DNA from: Acetobacterium malicum subsp. dehalogenans DSM 11527 | GTDB taxonomy: Bacteria > Bacillota > Clostridia > Eubacteriales > Eubacteriaceae | DNA length: 60,453 nt | Direction of reading: 5' to 3' | Assembly: GCF_000472665.1 (NCBI RefSeq) | Contig: NZ_AXAC01000030.1 | Location: 1 to 60,453, forward strand | Part shown: positions 9,240 to 17,122 of the stretch, one piece after another | How positions within the stretch are numbered: the first letter of the stretch is position 1 | Layout of the letters: each line of letters opens with the position of its first letter | Program-made: the position numbers and the translations under genes | The notes under the pieces: model-generated | The model's database searches: none | What the model was told of the DNA's origin: nothing | Seen by the model: the letters and a program-made list of their open reading frames with translations, nothing else

Positions 9240-9496
9240 GTAATCAGCAATAATTGAAATGTCCGTGATGCACCACATTGGGGAATTATTCCCGCAAACC
9301 GTGTGAGCAAACCCGAGAAATAGGGAGTTGAGATGTGCAGTGATGATCGGACAGACCCGGATACGATTACAGAGTTCTTAGTTAAGTAAAGAATTGTCAT
9401 GAAGATTGCTAAGACGGATGCCCAAGAAAATGGCTGGAAATTCAAGGTGGTTCTGTCAAAGAAAAAAGCGTTGTATTAAAAACATTATCCTTAAGC
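9240..9496. other. intergenic stretch with a possible gene relic
   Basis: No convincing gene. On the plus strand a frame reads SDDRTDPDTITEFLVK, stop, then MKIAKTDAQENGWKFKVVL to a stop at about 9479. It looks like the end of a protein interrupted by one stop codon, so it may be a decayed gene fragment; I do not recognise the family. Confidence 0.3.
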
Positions 9497-9540
9497 ACAT
9501 TATATTAAAAGCATTATATTAAGTAGTGTTATATTAAAAC
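9497..9540. repeat. three imperfect copies of a 14-15-bp A+T-rich repeat
   Basis: CATTATATTAAAAG, CATTATATTAAGTAG and TGTTATATTAAAAC follow each other. No role is evident; it may be slippage-prone sequence. Confidence 0.5.
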
Positions 9541-9544
9541 AAAC

Positions 9545-9570
9545 AAAAGCGCAGGGCAACCTGCGCTTTT
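9545..9570 (-). terminator. terminator of metA (usable from both sides)
   Basis: AAAAGCGCAGG and CCTGCGCTTTT form an 11-bp stem with a four-base loop, ten bases beyond the metA stop on the minus strand. Confidence 0.75.
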
Positions 9571-9579
9571 CTAATGCCC

Positions 9580-10500
9580 TTAAAAGGCGGCATCCGATAA
9601 TTCAAACGGTGTTTCCTGGTAAACGTAGTAATTCAGCCAGTTACTGAATAACAGGTTGGCATGGCCCCGCCAGCGCACCACCGGAGGCTGGGTAGGATCA
9701 TCATCAGGATAATAGTTCATCGGGACATTAATCGGTTTGCCCTGGGAAACATCCCGGTCATATTCACCTTTTAATGTTTCGGGATCGTATTCGCTATGGC
9801 CGGTGACAAAAATTTGCCGGCCATTTTTGGCCATGGCGATATAAACCCCGGCATCGAGGGATGAGGCCATGACTTCCAGATCTGGATGAGCATCGATGAG
9901 TTCCCGATGGATACTGGTATGCCGGGAATGAGGCACATAAAAGGTATCATCAAAGCCCCTAAAGAGTTTGACATAGCCCTTCTCCAGATGGTGCTCAAAA
10001 ACACCAAAAGCTTTTTCTGGCAACAAATACTTTTGAATCCCATAATGATAATAAAGACCGGCCTGGGCACCCCAGCAAATGTGCAGGGTGGAAAAGACAT
10101 TGGTTTTACTCCAGTCCATAATCTGGGTGAGTTCATCCCAGTAGTCGACTTCTTCAAATTCCAGGGTTTCAATGGGGGCACCGGTGATAATGAGACCATC
10201 AAACCGCTGCGAGCGGATATCTTCAAAATAACAATAGAAGGAGCCCAGATGCTCGGATGAGGTGTTTTTACTCTCATAGGTTTTGGTTTGCAGCAGGGTC
10301 ACCTCAATTTGCAAGGGGGTATTTCCCAGCAACCGTAAAAGCTGGGTTTCGGTGGAAATTTTGGTCGGCATCAGGTTAAGGATGGCGATTTTCAAGGGCC
10401 GGATGTCCTGATGACTGGCGCGGTCGGCATCCATGACAAAGATATTTTCATTGGTCAGAATCTGACTGGCCGGCAGACTATTGGGTATTTTGATCGGCAT
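9580..10500 (-). CDS. metA: homoserine O-acetyltransferase, MetA family
   Basis: The 306-residue protein is full length for MetA, which acylates homoserine in methionine synthesis. The nucleophile C142 lies in HICWGAQAG; the catalytic His and Glu lie in VTGHSEYD. Residue 111 is Glu (TGAPIE), whereas succinyl-CoA-using enterobacterial enzymes have Gly there; Glu111 is known to go with acetyl-CoA preference, so I predict O-acetylhomoserine as product. This fits the neighbour metY, which uses O-acetylhomoserine. RBS GGAGG lies seven bases before the ATG. It is 30 bases downstream of metY and probably in the same transcript. Confidence 0.92.
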   Translation of the reverse strand: MPIKIPNSLPASQILTNENIFVMDADRASHQDIRPLKIAILNLMPTKISTETQLLRLLGNTPLQIEVTLLQTKTYESKNTSSEHLGSFYCYFEDIRSQRFDGLIITGAPIETLEFEEVDYWDELTQIMDWSKTNVFSTLHICWGAQAGLYYHYGIQKYLLPEKAFGVFEHHLEKGYVKLFRGFDDTFYVPHSRHTSIHRELIDAHPDLEVMASSLDAGVYIAMAKNGRQIFVTGHSEYDPETLKGEYDRDVSQGKPINVPMNYYPDDDPTQPPVVRWRGHANLLFSNWLNYYVYQETPFELSDAAF

Positions 10501-10530
10501 ATATTCACCTCCGGGTGATGTATTAAAAAA

Positions 10531-11814
10531 CTAAAGGGCTTTGGTTAACGCCTGGTCGAGATCGGCCAGGATATCGTCACTGTGTTCCAGACCGATGGAT
10601 AAACGGATCATATCTTCGGTGATTCCGGCGGCAATCAGGTCGTCTCCGGAAAGCTGCTGATGGGTGGTGGTGGCCGGATGGATCACCAGCGATTTAGCAT
10701 CAGCGACATTGGCCAGATGAGTAAACAGGGTCAGGCTGTCAATGAATTTCCGGGCGGATGCGATGCCGCCTTTAATGCCAAAGGTGAAAATTGAGCCAGG
10801 TCCTTTTTTAAAGTACTCATCGGAAAGCGCCTTGTAGGGGTTGTCCGGCAGAGCGGGGTAGTTTACCCAGGTAACTTGAGGATGATCGTTTAAAAAAGCG
10901 ACAACTTTTTGAGTGTTTTCGAGATGGCGATCGAGGCGCAGCGATAAGGTTTCCAGACCTTGCAACAGCAGGAAGGCATTAAACGGGCTGATGCAGGCAC
11001 CGGTATCCCGGAGCAACTGAACCCGGGCTTTGACAATAAAAGCCGCAGCACCAATATCGGTGGCGTAGGTAATGCCGTGATAGCTGGGATCCGGCGTGGT
11101 GAACACCGGGAAGCGGCCGCTGCCAGCCCAGTCAAAGGTGCCGCCGTCAACGATGATGCCACCAATGGTGGTGCCGTGTCCGCCAATAAATTTGGTAGCC
11201 GAATAAACGACGATGTCGGCGCCAAAATCCAGGGGTCTGAATAAATAAGGGGTGGCAAAGGTGTTGTCAACGATTAGCGGCAGACCGTTATCGTGGGCGA
11301 TTTGGGCCACGGCTTTAACATCGACAATATTAATGGCGGGATTCCCCAGCGATTCGATATAAATGGCCTTGGTATTTTCGTTGATGGCGGTGCGGAAATT
11401 TTCGGGGTCATCCGGGTTGACAAAGGTTGTTTTAATGCCGAGCCGGGGCAGCGTGGCGCTTAAGAGATTATAGGTACCGCCATAAAGGGTGGATGCGGCA
11501 ACCAGTTCGTCACCGGTGCCGGCGATATTGAGAATGGTAGCGGTAATGGCGGCCGAGCCGGAAGCAAAGGCCAGAGCGCCAACGCCGCCTTCCAGAAGCG
11601 CCATCCGTTCTTCCAGCACACTGGTGGTGGGATTCATGATCCGGGTATAGATATTGCCCGGTTCTTCCAAGCCAAAAAGCCGTTGGGCGTGTTCGCTGTT
11701 GTCAAAAACATAAGAGGTGGTCTGATAAATGGGGACCGCAACCGCATGGGTGGTGGGATCAGGGTTTTGACCGCCATGGAGCTGGAGCGTTTCAAATTTT
11801 CGGGTATCCTTCAT
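10531..11814 (-). CDS. metY: O-acetylhomoserine sulfhydrylase (PLP enzyme)
   Basis: The 427-residue protein belongs to the Cys/Met-metabolism PLP family and matches O-acetylhomoserine aminocarboxypropyltransferases in length and sequence ([20 protein letters not shown] near the start). The PLP lysine is K208 in [11 protein letters not shown]. It makes homocysteine from O-acetylhomoserine and sulfide, in one step after MetA. The start has AAGGAG eight bases upstream. It is the first gene of the metY-metA operon. Confidence 0.93.
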   Translation of the reverse strand: MKDTRKFETLQLHGGQNPDPTTHAVAVPIYQTTSYVFDNSEHAQRLFGLEEPGNIYTRIMNPTTSVLEERMALLEGGVGALAFASGSAAITATILNIAGTGDELVAASTLYGGTYNLLSATLPRLGIKTTFVNPDDPENFRTAINENTKAIYIESLGNPAINIVDVKAVAQIAHDNGLPLIVDNTFATPYLFRPLDFGADIVVYSATKFIGGHGTTIGGIIVDGGTFDWAGSGRFPVFTTPDPSYHGITYATDIGAAAFIVKARVQLLRDTGACISPFNAFLLLQGLETLSLRLDRHLENTQKVVAFLNDHPQVTWVNYPALPDNPYKALSDEYFKKGPGSIFTFGIKGGIASARKFIDSLTLFTHLANVADAKSLVIHPATTTHQQLSGDDLIAAGITEDMIRLSIGLEHSDDILADLDQALTKAL

Positions 11815-11875
11815 AATCGTATCTCCTTATATCATTATCAGTAAATTACATATCATTCCAGTAGGAATTATAAGC

Positions 11876-11905
11876 AATATAACATAAATGACCAGATCTT
11901 GTCAA
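11876..11905 (-). promoter_or_regulatory. metYA promoter
   Basis: On the minus strand TTGACA (11905-11900) and TATATT (11881-11876) are separated by 18 bp. The 5' UTR would be only about 50 nt, too short for a SAM riboswitch or T-box, which commonly control such genes in clostridia. ATTCC-AGTA-GGAAT (about 11857-11870) just behind the -10 could be an operator. Confidence 0.7.
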
Positions 11906-11954
11906 TACGTAAAGCAAAGAATGAAAAATTAACACTCTTTTAATAACTATTCGT

Positions 11955-11983
11955 TTGACATTGATAAAAATTAGGTCTATAAT
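11955..11983 (+). promoter_or_regulatory. aroF-tyrA leader promoter
   Basis: TTGACA at 11955-11960 and TATAAT at 11978-11983, spacer 17 bp: a perfect vegetative promoter, divergent from the metY promoter. Transcription would begin near 11990, giving a leader RNA of about 270 nt up to the terminator at 12232-12262. Confidence 0.85.
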
Positions 11984-12064
11984 AAATCAAAATACACGTT
12001 ACAATTCAACAAGGTTGTGGAGAAGTTCATTTTCTCAGCTGTAAGGTGTCCTGAGAGGAATATC

Positions 12065-12187
12065 ATGGAAGAGTTAAGAAGAAACTTAAATGAATATTAT
12101 TACGTTAACACCCAAAGCTATTGGTTCTTTAGCTTTGGTTACTTTGCGTGCAATAAATTAAGTTCCTTTGAGAATCCCAACCCATGA
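12065..12187 (+). CDS. aromatic-rich leader peptide (40 aa) of an attenuator
   Basis: ATG at 12065 has AGGA five bases upstream; the frame ends with TGA at 12185-12187. Residues 11-27 read YYYVNTQSYWFFSFGYF, i.e. ten aromatic residues (Tyr, Trp and Phe) in seventeen. The codons sit over a 9-bp hairpin (CCAAAGCTA 12112-12120 with TAGCTTTGG 12130-12138). A terminator follows 45 nt after the stop, and the downstream genes make aromatic amino acids. These are the classic parts of ribosome-mediated attenuation (as in pheL/trpL of enterobacteria), here apparently sensing all three aromatics. A ribosome stalled for lack of charged tRNA would disrupt the hairpin. It is too short for usual gene callers. 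Confidence 0.85.
   Translation: MEELRRNLNEYYYVNTQSYWFFSFGYFACNKLSSFENPNP
12112..12138 (+). promoter_or_regulatory. pause-type hairpin over the aromatic control codons
   Basis: Nine perfect base pairs with a nine-base loop, formed by the codons for Thr/Gln/Ser-Tyr on one side and Ser-Phe-Gly on the other. A possible antiterminator downstream is AAGTTCCT (12160-12167) with AGGAGGCTT (12232-12240), eight pairs with one bulge; this pairing is my suggestion and is not computed. Confidence 0.55.
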
Positions 12188-12231
12188 GAAATTTTTAGCG
12201 ATACAAGTGTATTGAATAAAAGTTGATTTTT

Positions 12232-12262
12232 AGGAGGCTTCTTAGGAGGCCTCCTTTTTTTT
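12232..12262 (+). terminator. attenuator terminator before aroF
   Basis: AGGAGGC (12232-12238) pairs with GCCTCCT (12249-12255), followed by eight T. It lies between the leader peptide and aroF, so it must be read through for expression. Confidence 0.85.
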
Positions 12263-12412
12263 CGAAAGGCAAAAGCTAAAGATCATGCTAGCAATTTAGC
12301 GGCTGCCTGCGAATCACGGGAAATCAGTAAGGTGGTTTCTGGTGGTCTTCGGTGCACAGAAGATAAAAAAATGGAGCTTAATAGTCAGTGATTAAAAATA
12401 ATGGAGGAAGAA

Positions 12413-13423
12413 ATGATAATAGTAGTTAAACCCAACACCAAAGAAGAAGATATTCAGAGATTAATCAAGATGATTGAAACTCAGGGATTAAACATTCATT
12501 ATTCAAAAGGTGTGGATCACACCATTCTAGGAATAGTAGGGGATACAACCTTGGCAGATGTGGAAAAAATCCGTTCGAATCGTATTGTGGAAAATGTGCT
12601 CAGAGTTCAGGAACCCTATAAAAAAGCCAATCGTCTTTTTCATCCGGATGACACCATTATTACTGTCAAAGGTCGAAAAGTCGGCGAGGGTACCATTAGC
12701 GTCATGGCTGGACCTTGCTCGGTGGAGAGTGAAGAGCAGATTGTCTCAATTGCCAAAAGTGTCAAGGAATCCGGAGCTACCTTTCTGCGGGGCGGCGCCT
12801 TCAAACCGCGAACCTCGCCGTATGCTTTCCAGGGCTTAGGATATGAAGGGCTGGAGTTATTAAAAATCGCCAGAAAAGAAACCGGACTGCCGATTGTCAG
12901 CGAACTGATGTCACTGGAACATCTGGAGGCCTTTGAAGATGTGGATATTATCCAGGTGGGGGCCAGAAATATGCAGAATTTTGATTTGCTCCGGGAATTG
13001 GGAAAAATTGACAAGCCGATCCTGCTGAAACGGGGGATGTCGTCGACGATGCAGGAATTTCTGATGTCGGCTGAATACATCATGAAAGAAGGAAATGATA
13101 AAGTCATCCTGTGTGAACGGGGAATCCGGACTTTTGAAACCGCCACCCGCAATACCCTTGATATCAGCTGTATCCCGGTGCTCAAACAAAAGAGTCACTT
13201 ACCCATTATTGTCGACCCCAGCCATGCCACCGGGTTGTCCTGGACGGTTGAAGCATTGACCAAGGCGGCCATCGCTGCCGGCGCTGATGGCGTGATGATT
13301 GAGGTTCATAACAATCCCGAAGAAGCCCTTTGCGATGGCGAACAGTCGATTACGCCGGAACAATTCCATAAAATCATGATCACGGTCAAAAAATACGCTG
13401 AATTTGAGAACAAGGTGATGTAA
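12413..13423 (+). CDS. aroF: 3-deoxy-7-phosphoheptulonate (DAHP) synthase
   Basis: This enzyme joins PEP and erythrose 4-phosphate, the first step of the shikimate pathway. It is of the type Ibeta seen in Thermotoga and Bacillus, with an N-terminal ferredoxin-like regulatory domain (residues 1-70) and a barrel beginning at MAGPCSVES. The metal and substrate motifs GGAFKPRTSPY, LKRGMSST, ILCERGIRTFE and IVDPSHATG are present. An upstream in-frame ATG at 12401 overlaps the ribosome binding site GGAGGA, so ATG 12413 (MIIVVKPNT) is the start, as in homologues; 336 residues. The regulatory domain suggests feedback control on top of the leader attenuation. It overlaps tyrA by one base. Confidence 0.95.
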   Translation: MIIVVKPNTKEEDIQRLIKMIETQGLNIHYSKGVDHTILGIVGDTTLADVEKIRSNRIVENVLRVQEPYKKANRLFHPDDTIITVKGRKVGEGTISVMAGPCSVESEEQIVSIAKSVKESGATFLRGGAFKPRTSPYAFQGLGYEGLELLKIARKETGLPIVSELMSLEHLEAFEDVDIIQVGARNMQNFDLLRELGKIDKPILLKRGMSSTMQEFLMSAEYIMKEGNDKVILCERGIRTFETATRNTLDISCIPVLKQKSHLPIIVDPSHATGLSWTVEALTKAAIAAGADGVMIEVHNNPEEALCDGEQSITPEQFHKIMITVKKYAEFENKVM

Positions 13424-14316
13424 TGAAAAAACGAGAAGACTCCATTGTTGGCTTTATTGGCCTGGGTCTGATGGGCGGAGCGCTGGCCATGGGACTCAGG
13501 AAACAGGGACCCAGGGAAATCTGGGGTTATGATTTAAACCCAGCGGTTATCAAAACCGCCCGGGCCCAGGGCGTGATTGATGAAGGGGTCTGGGATTCGG
13601 CGGGGCTGCAAAAAATGCTGCCCCAATGCGATCTGGTTTTTATCTGTTTGACCCCGATGGACACCCTGGCTTTTTTAGCTCTTTATATGGAAGACTTCAA
13701 ACCGGGAGCCGTTGTCACGGATATTATCGGGGTCAAAGAAGTGGTCTTTAAAAACCTTGGCAATCTGCTGCGCAAAGATATTGATTATATCCCCGGTCAT
13801 CCCATGGCCGGCAGTGAAAAAGAAGGTTTCGGTGGGGCCGATGACCGGATCTTTAAGAACCGGAATTATATTCTGACCCCCTTACCTACCAATCACCCCG
13901 AAAATATTGAGTTGATCCGTGAGATCGTTACCGATCTGGGGTTTAACCATATTGTTGAAACCACCACCGAAATTCACGACCAGAAAATAGCCTTCACTTC
14001 CCAACTCTGCCATGTGATTGCGGCGGCGCTGGTCGATTGCGAGGATGATCTGTCGATTACGGACTTTGAGGGTGGGAGCTTTGGTGATCTGACCCGGATT
14101 GCCATGATCAATGCGCCGATGTGGACCGAGTTGTTTATGTGCAATCGCAAAAATCTGCTCGATCAGATCGAGAAATTTGAAGCCAGTCTGGAAGCGATGA
14201 AGGAAATGATCCGTTTGGATGAAAAAGAAGAATTGATTAACCGGCTTAAATCAGTTCGCGAAAAACGAGTTGCCATGGGGGAGATTCGGGAGGCGAAAAA
14301 CTTAAAAAATCTGTGA
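13423..14316 (+). CDS. tyrA: prephenate dehydrogenase
   Basis: A 297-residue NAD(P)-dependent dehydrogenase making 4-hydroxyphenylpyruvate for tyrosine. Rossmann motif GLGLMGGALA lies at 11-22; HPMAGSEKEGF near residue 126 is the prephenate-binding signature. No C-terminal ACT domain is present, so tyrosine feedback through ACT is not expected. The start codon overlaps the aroF stop (TAATG), so translation is coupled. The rest of the aromatic pathway is not in the window. Confidence 0.93.
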   Translation: MKKREDSIVGFIGLGLMGGALAMGLRKQGPREIWGYDLNPAVIKTARAQGVIDEGVWDSAGLQKMLPQCDLVFICLTPMDTLAFLALYMEDFKPGAVVTDIIGVKEVVFKNLGNLLRKDIDYIPGHPMAGSEKEGFGGADDRIFKNRNYILTPLPTNHPENIELIREIVTDLGFNHIVETTTEIHDQKIAFTSQLCHVIAAALVDCEDDLSITDFEGGSFGDLTRIAMINAPMWTELFMCNRKNLLDQIEKFEASLEAMKEMIRLDEKEELINRLKSVREKRVAMGEIREAKNLKNL

Positions 14317-14374
14317 GTTTGCTTAAGAGATGCGGTGTGAAAACAGTTACATCAGCCTGAAAATGATTACGCTA

Positions 14375-14402
14375 TTGACTTAATTTAATATGGGAGTATA
14401 CT
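14375..14402 (+). promoter_or_regulatory. promoter of the FUSC-type gene
   Basis: TTGACT (14375-14380) and TATACT (14397-14402), spacer 16 bp, 90 bases before the start codon. Confidence 0.6.
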
Positions 14403-14491
14403 CTAGGTAAAGAAACATTTTGGATCACAATTTTTAGTGGGAACAAAATGATGAGGGTAAAAGTTAAATAAAAAATTGGAGCAAAAAGATC

Positions 14492-15103
14492 ATGAAATTA
14501 TGTCATCTGCCATCTGTTGGTATGAGAAACATAAAAACGGTACTGGCGGTATTCATCTGTGTGATGGTATTTGCAATGATGGGACCGGAGTTTAATCCAC
14601 TGTTTGCTGCAATTGCAGCGGTGCTTACCATGGGACCTAGCATTGAAAATTCCATCGAAACTGGCTGGAATCGGATATTGGGAACCATCTTTGGTGGAGC
14701 AGCGGGACTGCTGGGCATTTTTGCCGCTAACTCAATTCCTTATGAATTTGCCTACGTGGCCATTATCCCGCTGGGTATTATGGCACTTATCTATCTTTGT
14801 AATAATTTTAATAAGGCTGGTGCCATTGTTATTACCTGTGTGATGTTTCTCAGTGTCATGACTACTTATCCTCAGGACACGGGCAGCTACATGCTGGCAA
14901 TGTTAAGGCTGTTGGAAACAGCATTTGGGATTATCGTAGCGTTTTTAATCAATCGCTTTATCAAGGTTCCGGAATGCGACGAAAAGTCAGCCGATGAGGG
15001 ATCAGAAACTGAAAAAGAACTGGTCACCGGGGTAGATAAACCGGGCACTGACCATCAGAAGTTTAAAGTATCAAGTTTTTTGTATATGATATTCAAACCC
15101 TAG
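14492..15103 (+). CDS. FUSC/aromatic acid exporter family membrane protein
   Basis: A 203-residue protein with about five or six hydrophobic segments (residues 12-155) and a charged cytoplasmic tail. The beginning (MRNIKTVLAVFICVMVF, then FAAIAAVLTMGPSIENSIETG and GTIFGGAAG) matches the membrane half of FUSC/ArAE (DUF939-like) proteins, known as aromatic acid exporters. It has its own promoter behind aroF-tyrA. Export of surplus aromatic intermediates is a reasonable guess; substrate unproven. Confidence 0.7.
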   Translation: MKLCHLPSVGMRNIKTVLAVFICVMVFAMMGPEFNPLFAAIAAVLTMGPSIENSIETGWNRILGTIFGGAAGLLGIFAANSIPYEFAYVAIIPLGIMALIYLCNNFNKAGAIVITCVMFLSVMTTYPQDTGSYMLAMLRLLETAFGIIVAFLINRFIKVPECDEKSADEGSETEKELVTGVDKPGTDHQKFKVSSFLYMIFKP

Positions 15104-15177
15104 ATTTTACGTTTTTTCTGGATTTTTGTGACGTCTGGAATGACTAAAATATATAATTACCCCTCCCCTTAAAAAAG

Positions 15178-15208
15178 AGACCACCCTAATACCAGGTGGT
15201 CTTTTTTT
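15178..15208. terminator. bidirectional terminator between the FUSC gene and cblS
   Basis: AGACCACC and GGTGGTCT flank a nine-base loop, with T7 on the plus side and A6 (T6 on minus) on the other, so it serves both converging transcripts. Confidence 0.85.
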
Positions 15209-15219
15209 AGTAGCAAAAA

Positions 15220-15951
15220 TTATTTGAGATGGCCGATTACCGTCATTTTATCTCTGAAGACAGCAGCCAGTTCGGGTAAGGCCAAAGGCTTGATACTGGC
15301 AATTACGGTGGTAGCCGGACCGGCAGAATCCACCACATTCAGATCATTGGACACGGTTTGAAATTGGCACTGATGGATGGTGGCAAGATTGGTGGCCTCG
15401 TATAAAATCCCTTTGGAACCGCAGGGGATAATCTCATTTACCCCGGGATGTTCAACAAGGGTTTGAAGATCCTGATAATCGGCGATTTCCGGATCACCAT
15501 CGACAATGAGGGCGGCACCGAATTTAGGTTTACCAATGCAGATCACCACATCCCCGGACACCGAGGGGGTGATGCGCAACCGCTCAGCCATGCCCATCAC
15601 AAAAATACCAAAGCCGGTCATACAGGTTTTGAAATTTTCTTCAGTGGAACCGTTAATTGTCAGATCCCCGATGCCGGCCCGTTCCAGTTCTTCCCGAATG
15701 CCCGCAATTAGGGCTGCGCCGGTGGGCTCCATTTCCCCGACGATGGTGTTGGAAAGTCCGATAATCCGGGCGCCACAGGCCAGCAGCTCAAAAAGACATA
15801 CCCGGGCCGCAAAAATAGAAATGTATTTTGTGGCAACACACAATTCATCCCCAGGCTTCTCCCCGACACCGCCGCTACTGTCGCAGGCAGTGACCAGGAG
15901 GGCATCGGGAAGCTCAATGACCGACAGGTCACGGTATTGATAGGTTTTCAT
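15220..15951 (-). CDS. cblS: probable alpha-ribazole kinase CblS
   Basis: A 243-residue protein with the fold of AIR synthase/ThiL-type ATP enzymes (acidic VTACDSSGGVGEKPGD near the start, glycine-rich GDVVICIGKPKFG). CblS phosphorylates alpha-ribazole so that salvaged base-riboside can be built into cobamides. The assignment rests on its place directly behind a CblT-like transporter and a cobalamin riboswitch; the fold alone would be less specific. The start at 15951 has AGGAGG five bases upstream; a longer frame to 16014 has no such site. Confidence 0.75.
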   Translation of the reverse strand: MKTYQYRDLSVIELPDALLVTACDSSGGVGEKPGDELCVATKYISIFAARVCLFELLACGARIIGLSNTIVGEMEPTGAALIAGIREELERAGIGDLTINGSTEENFKTCMTGFGIFVMGMAERLRITPSVSGDVVICIGKPKFGAALIVDGDPEIADYQDLQTLVEHPGVNEIIPCGSKGILYEATNLATIHQCQFQTVSNDLNVVDSAGPATTVIASIKPLALPELAAVFRDKMTVIGHLK

Positions 15952-16049
15952 AAGATCCTCCTTTGGGGGATTGGCGGTCGTAATAACGAAAGTGTCGTGG
16001 GCTTGGCGAGCCATTTGGTTATCGCGGTAGCAGATTAAACCCTTGCCTG

Positions 16050-16583
16050 TTACACCTGGGTTGAGGTTACTGAAGCGACCTGATTTTTAACCGATAGCGG
16101 CAACGCTTTAAAAACAAGGGCGGCAATCAGGGCATTGATGCCACCCACCAGCGCCAGGGGAAACATCATCGCAATGACTCCGGGCCAGGTTAACATCGGG
16201 ACCAGCAGCGGTGAACAGAGCAACAACAGGATCGGGCCATTGCAGACGGCGGCAACGATAACGCTGACAATCAGGCCAACGACTTCGTTGGCGGCTTTTT
16301 TAACAAAAGCATAGCTATACCAGGTGGCCACCATGATCAGACCCATTCCCAGGCCAATGGCCAGATGAACGGGTACGGTCATCGGGAATCCTGAGGTAAG
16401 GGCGGTTAGAAGATGACCGATAACCGCAATAATTGCGCCAGCCACAGGTCCCATCAGCAGGGTGCCTAAAAAAGCCGGTAGTGAATCGAAGGCAATCGTG
16501 CCAAAAACTTTTAACTGCGCACCTACAAAAGAGAGGGCAATTAAGAGCGCCATAAAGACGAGTTGTCGGGTGTTAATTTTCAT
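16050..16583 (-). CDS. cblT: ECF-type substrate-binding membrane protein, probable alpha-ribazole transporter CblT
   Basis: A 177-residue protein with about six membrane segments and the charge pattern of ECF transporter S components (GPVAGAIIAVIGHLL, LAIGLGMG). It lies immediately downstream of a cobalamin riboswitch and before cblS, the arrangement described for cblT-cblS in Geobacillus and Listeria. No energising ATPases are adjacent. RBS AAGGAG precedes the ATG. Expected role: uptake of alpha-ribazole or a related cobamide precursor. Confidence 0.8.
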   Translation of the reverse strand: MKINTRQLVFMALLIALSFVGAQLKVFGTIAFDSLPAFLGTLLMGPVAGAIIAVIGHLLTALTSGFPMTVPVHLAIGLGMGLIMVATWYSYAFVKKAANEVVGLIVSVIVAAVCNGPILLLLCSPLLVPMLTWPGVIAMMFPLALVGGINALIAALVFKALPLSVKNQVASVTSTQV

Positions 16584-16655
16584 TGGTTACTCCTTGTAAT
16601 TTTATTATAAAGCATTTTGTAACGATAGTGAAGGTGAAATGAGGCCAAATTTAAA

Positions 16656-16685
16656 CAAAAAAAGCCCACATCCAATACAGATGTG
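16656..16685 (-). terminator. riboswitch-linked terminator before cblT
   Basis: On the minus strand CACATC-TGTATTG-GATGTG (extended by G-U pairs) is followed by T7. It lies between the cobalamin aptamer and cblT, as expected for transcription control. Confidence 0.75.
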
Positions 16686-16699
16686 AACTTTACCGTCGT

Positions 16700-16851
16700 C
16701 CAAATGGAATCATTTCTGGCAGGTCTCCTGAGTCCGTTTCATCGCAGTATTGTCCCTTCCCATGAGGTGGTGATGACAAGTGCTCAACGATACAGTGGTG
16801 GGTCCCTACAGGATTTTAACCTGTTTCCCTATTCTCCTTTTGCAAGGCACC
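16700..16851 (-). promoter_or_regulatory. cobalamin riboswitch
   Basis: Read on the minus strand, the element begins with GGTGCC, continues with AGGGAAACAGGTTAAAATCC and GGGACCCACCACTGT, and contains the B12 box ACTCAGGAGACCTGCC (16733-16718). All are hallmark parts of class I cobalamin riboswitches. Cobalamin binding should favour the terminator downstream and turn off cblT-cblS. Confidence 0.95.
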
Positions 16852-16876
16852 AAAAAAGCTTTATTTACATGGAAGA

Positions 16877-16906
16877 ATAATAGCACATTGGGAATCGATT
16901 TGTCAA
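16877..16906 (-). promoter_or_regulatory. promoter of the cobalamin riboswitch transcript
   Basis: Minus strand TTGACA (16906-16901) and TATTAT (16882-16877), spacer 18 bp, about 25 bases ahead of the aptamer. Confidence 0.75.
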
Positions 16907-17056
16907 ATTGAAATTGACCGGAGCTAATAATCATTGTAAGGAAAAAGTAAAGAAGAAATAGATAATCCTGGGATTGGGGGTAAATTCTGGTGTAAATCAA
17001 CCCCGAAAAAACCGGACCGACCCAAAATTCATGCCAAATATTCCAGCTATAATTCA

Positions 17057-17086
17057 TTGTATTAAACCCTTGGAGTATGATACAAT
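17057..17086 (+). promoter_or_regulatory. pabA-pabB-pabC promoter
   Basis: TTGTAT (17057-17062) and TACAAT (17081-17086), spacer 18 bp, about 30 bases before the pabA start. The 17.0-kb intergenic sequence shows nothing else. Confidence 0.55.
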
Positions 17087-17122
17087 ACTGCACAAAATGA
17101 TTAATACTAAGAGGTATAAAAA

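Noticed and set aside
9886-10260. 124-residue plus-strand frame opposite metA
   Set aside because: It lies entirely inside metA, which has clear catalytic motifs; the plus-strand frame has none.
11815-12000. SAM riboswitch upstream of metY
   Set aside because: The promoter lies only about 60 bases from the start codon, and no SAM aptamer motifs are present.
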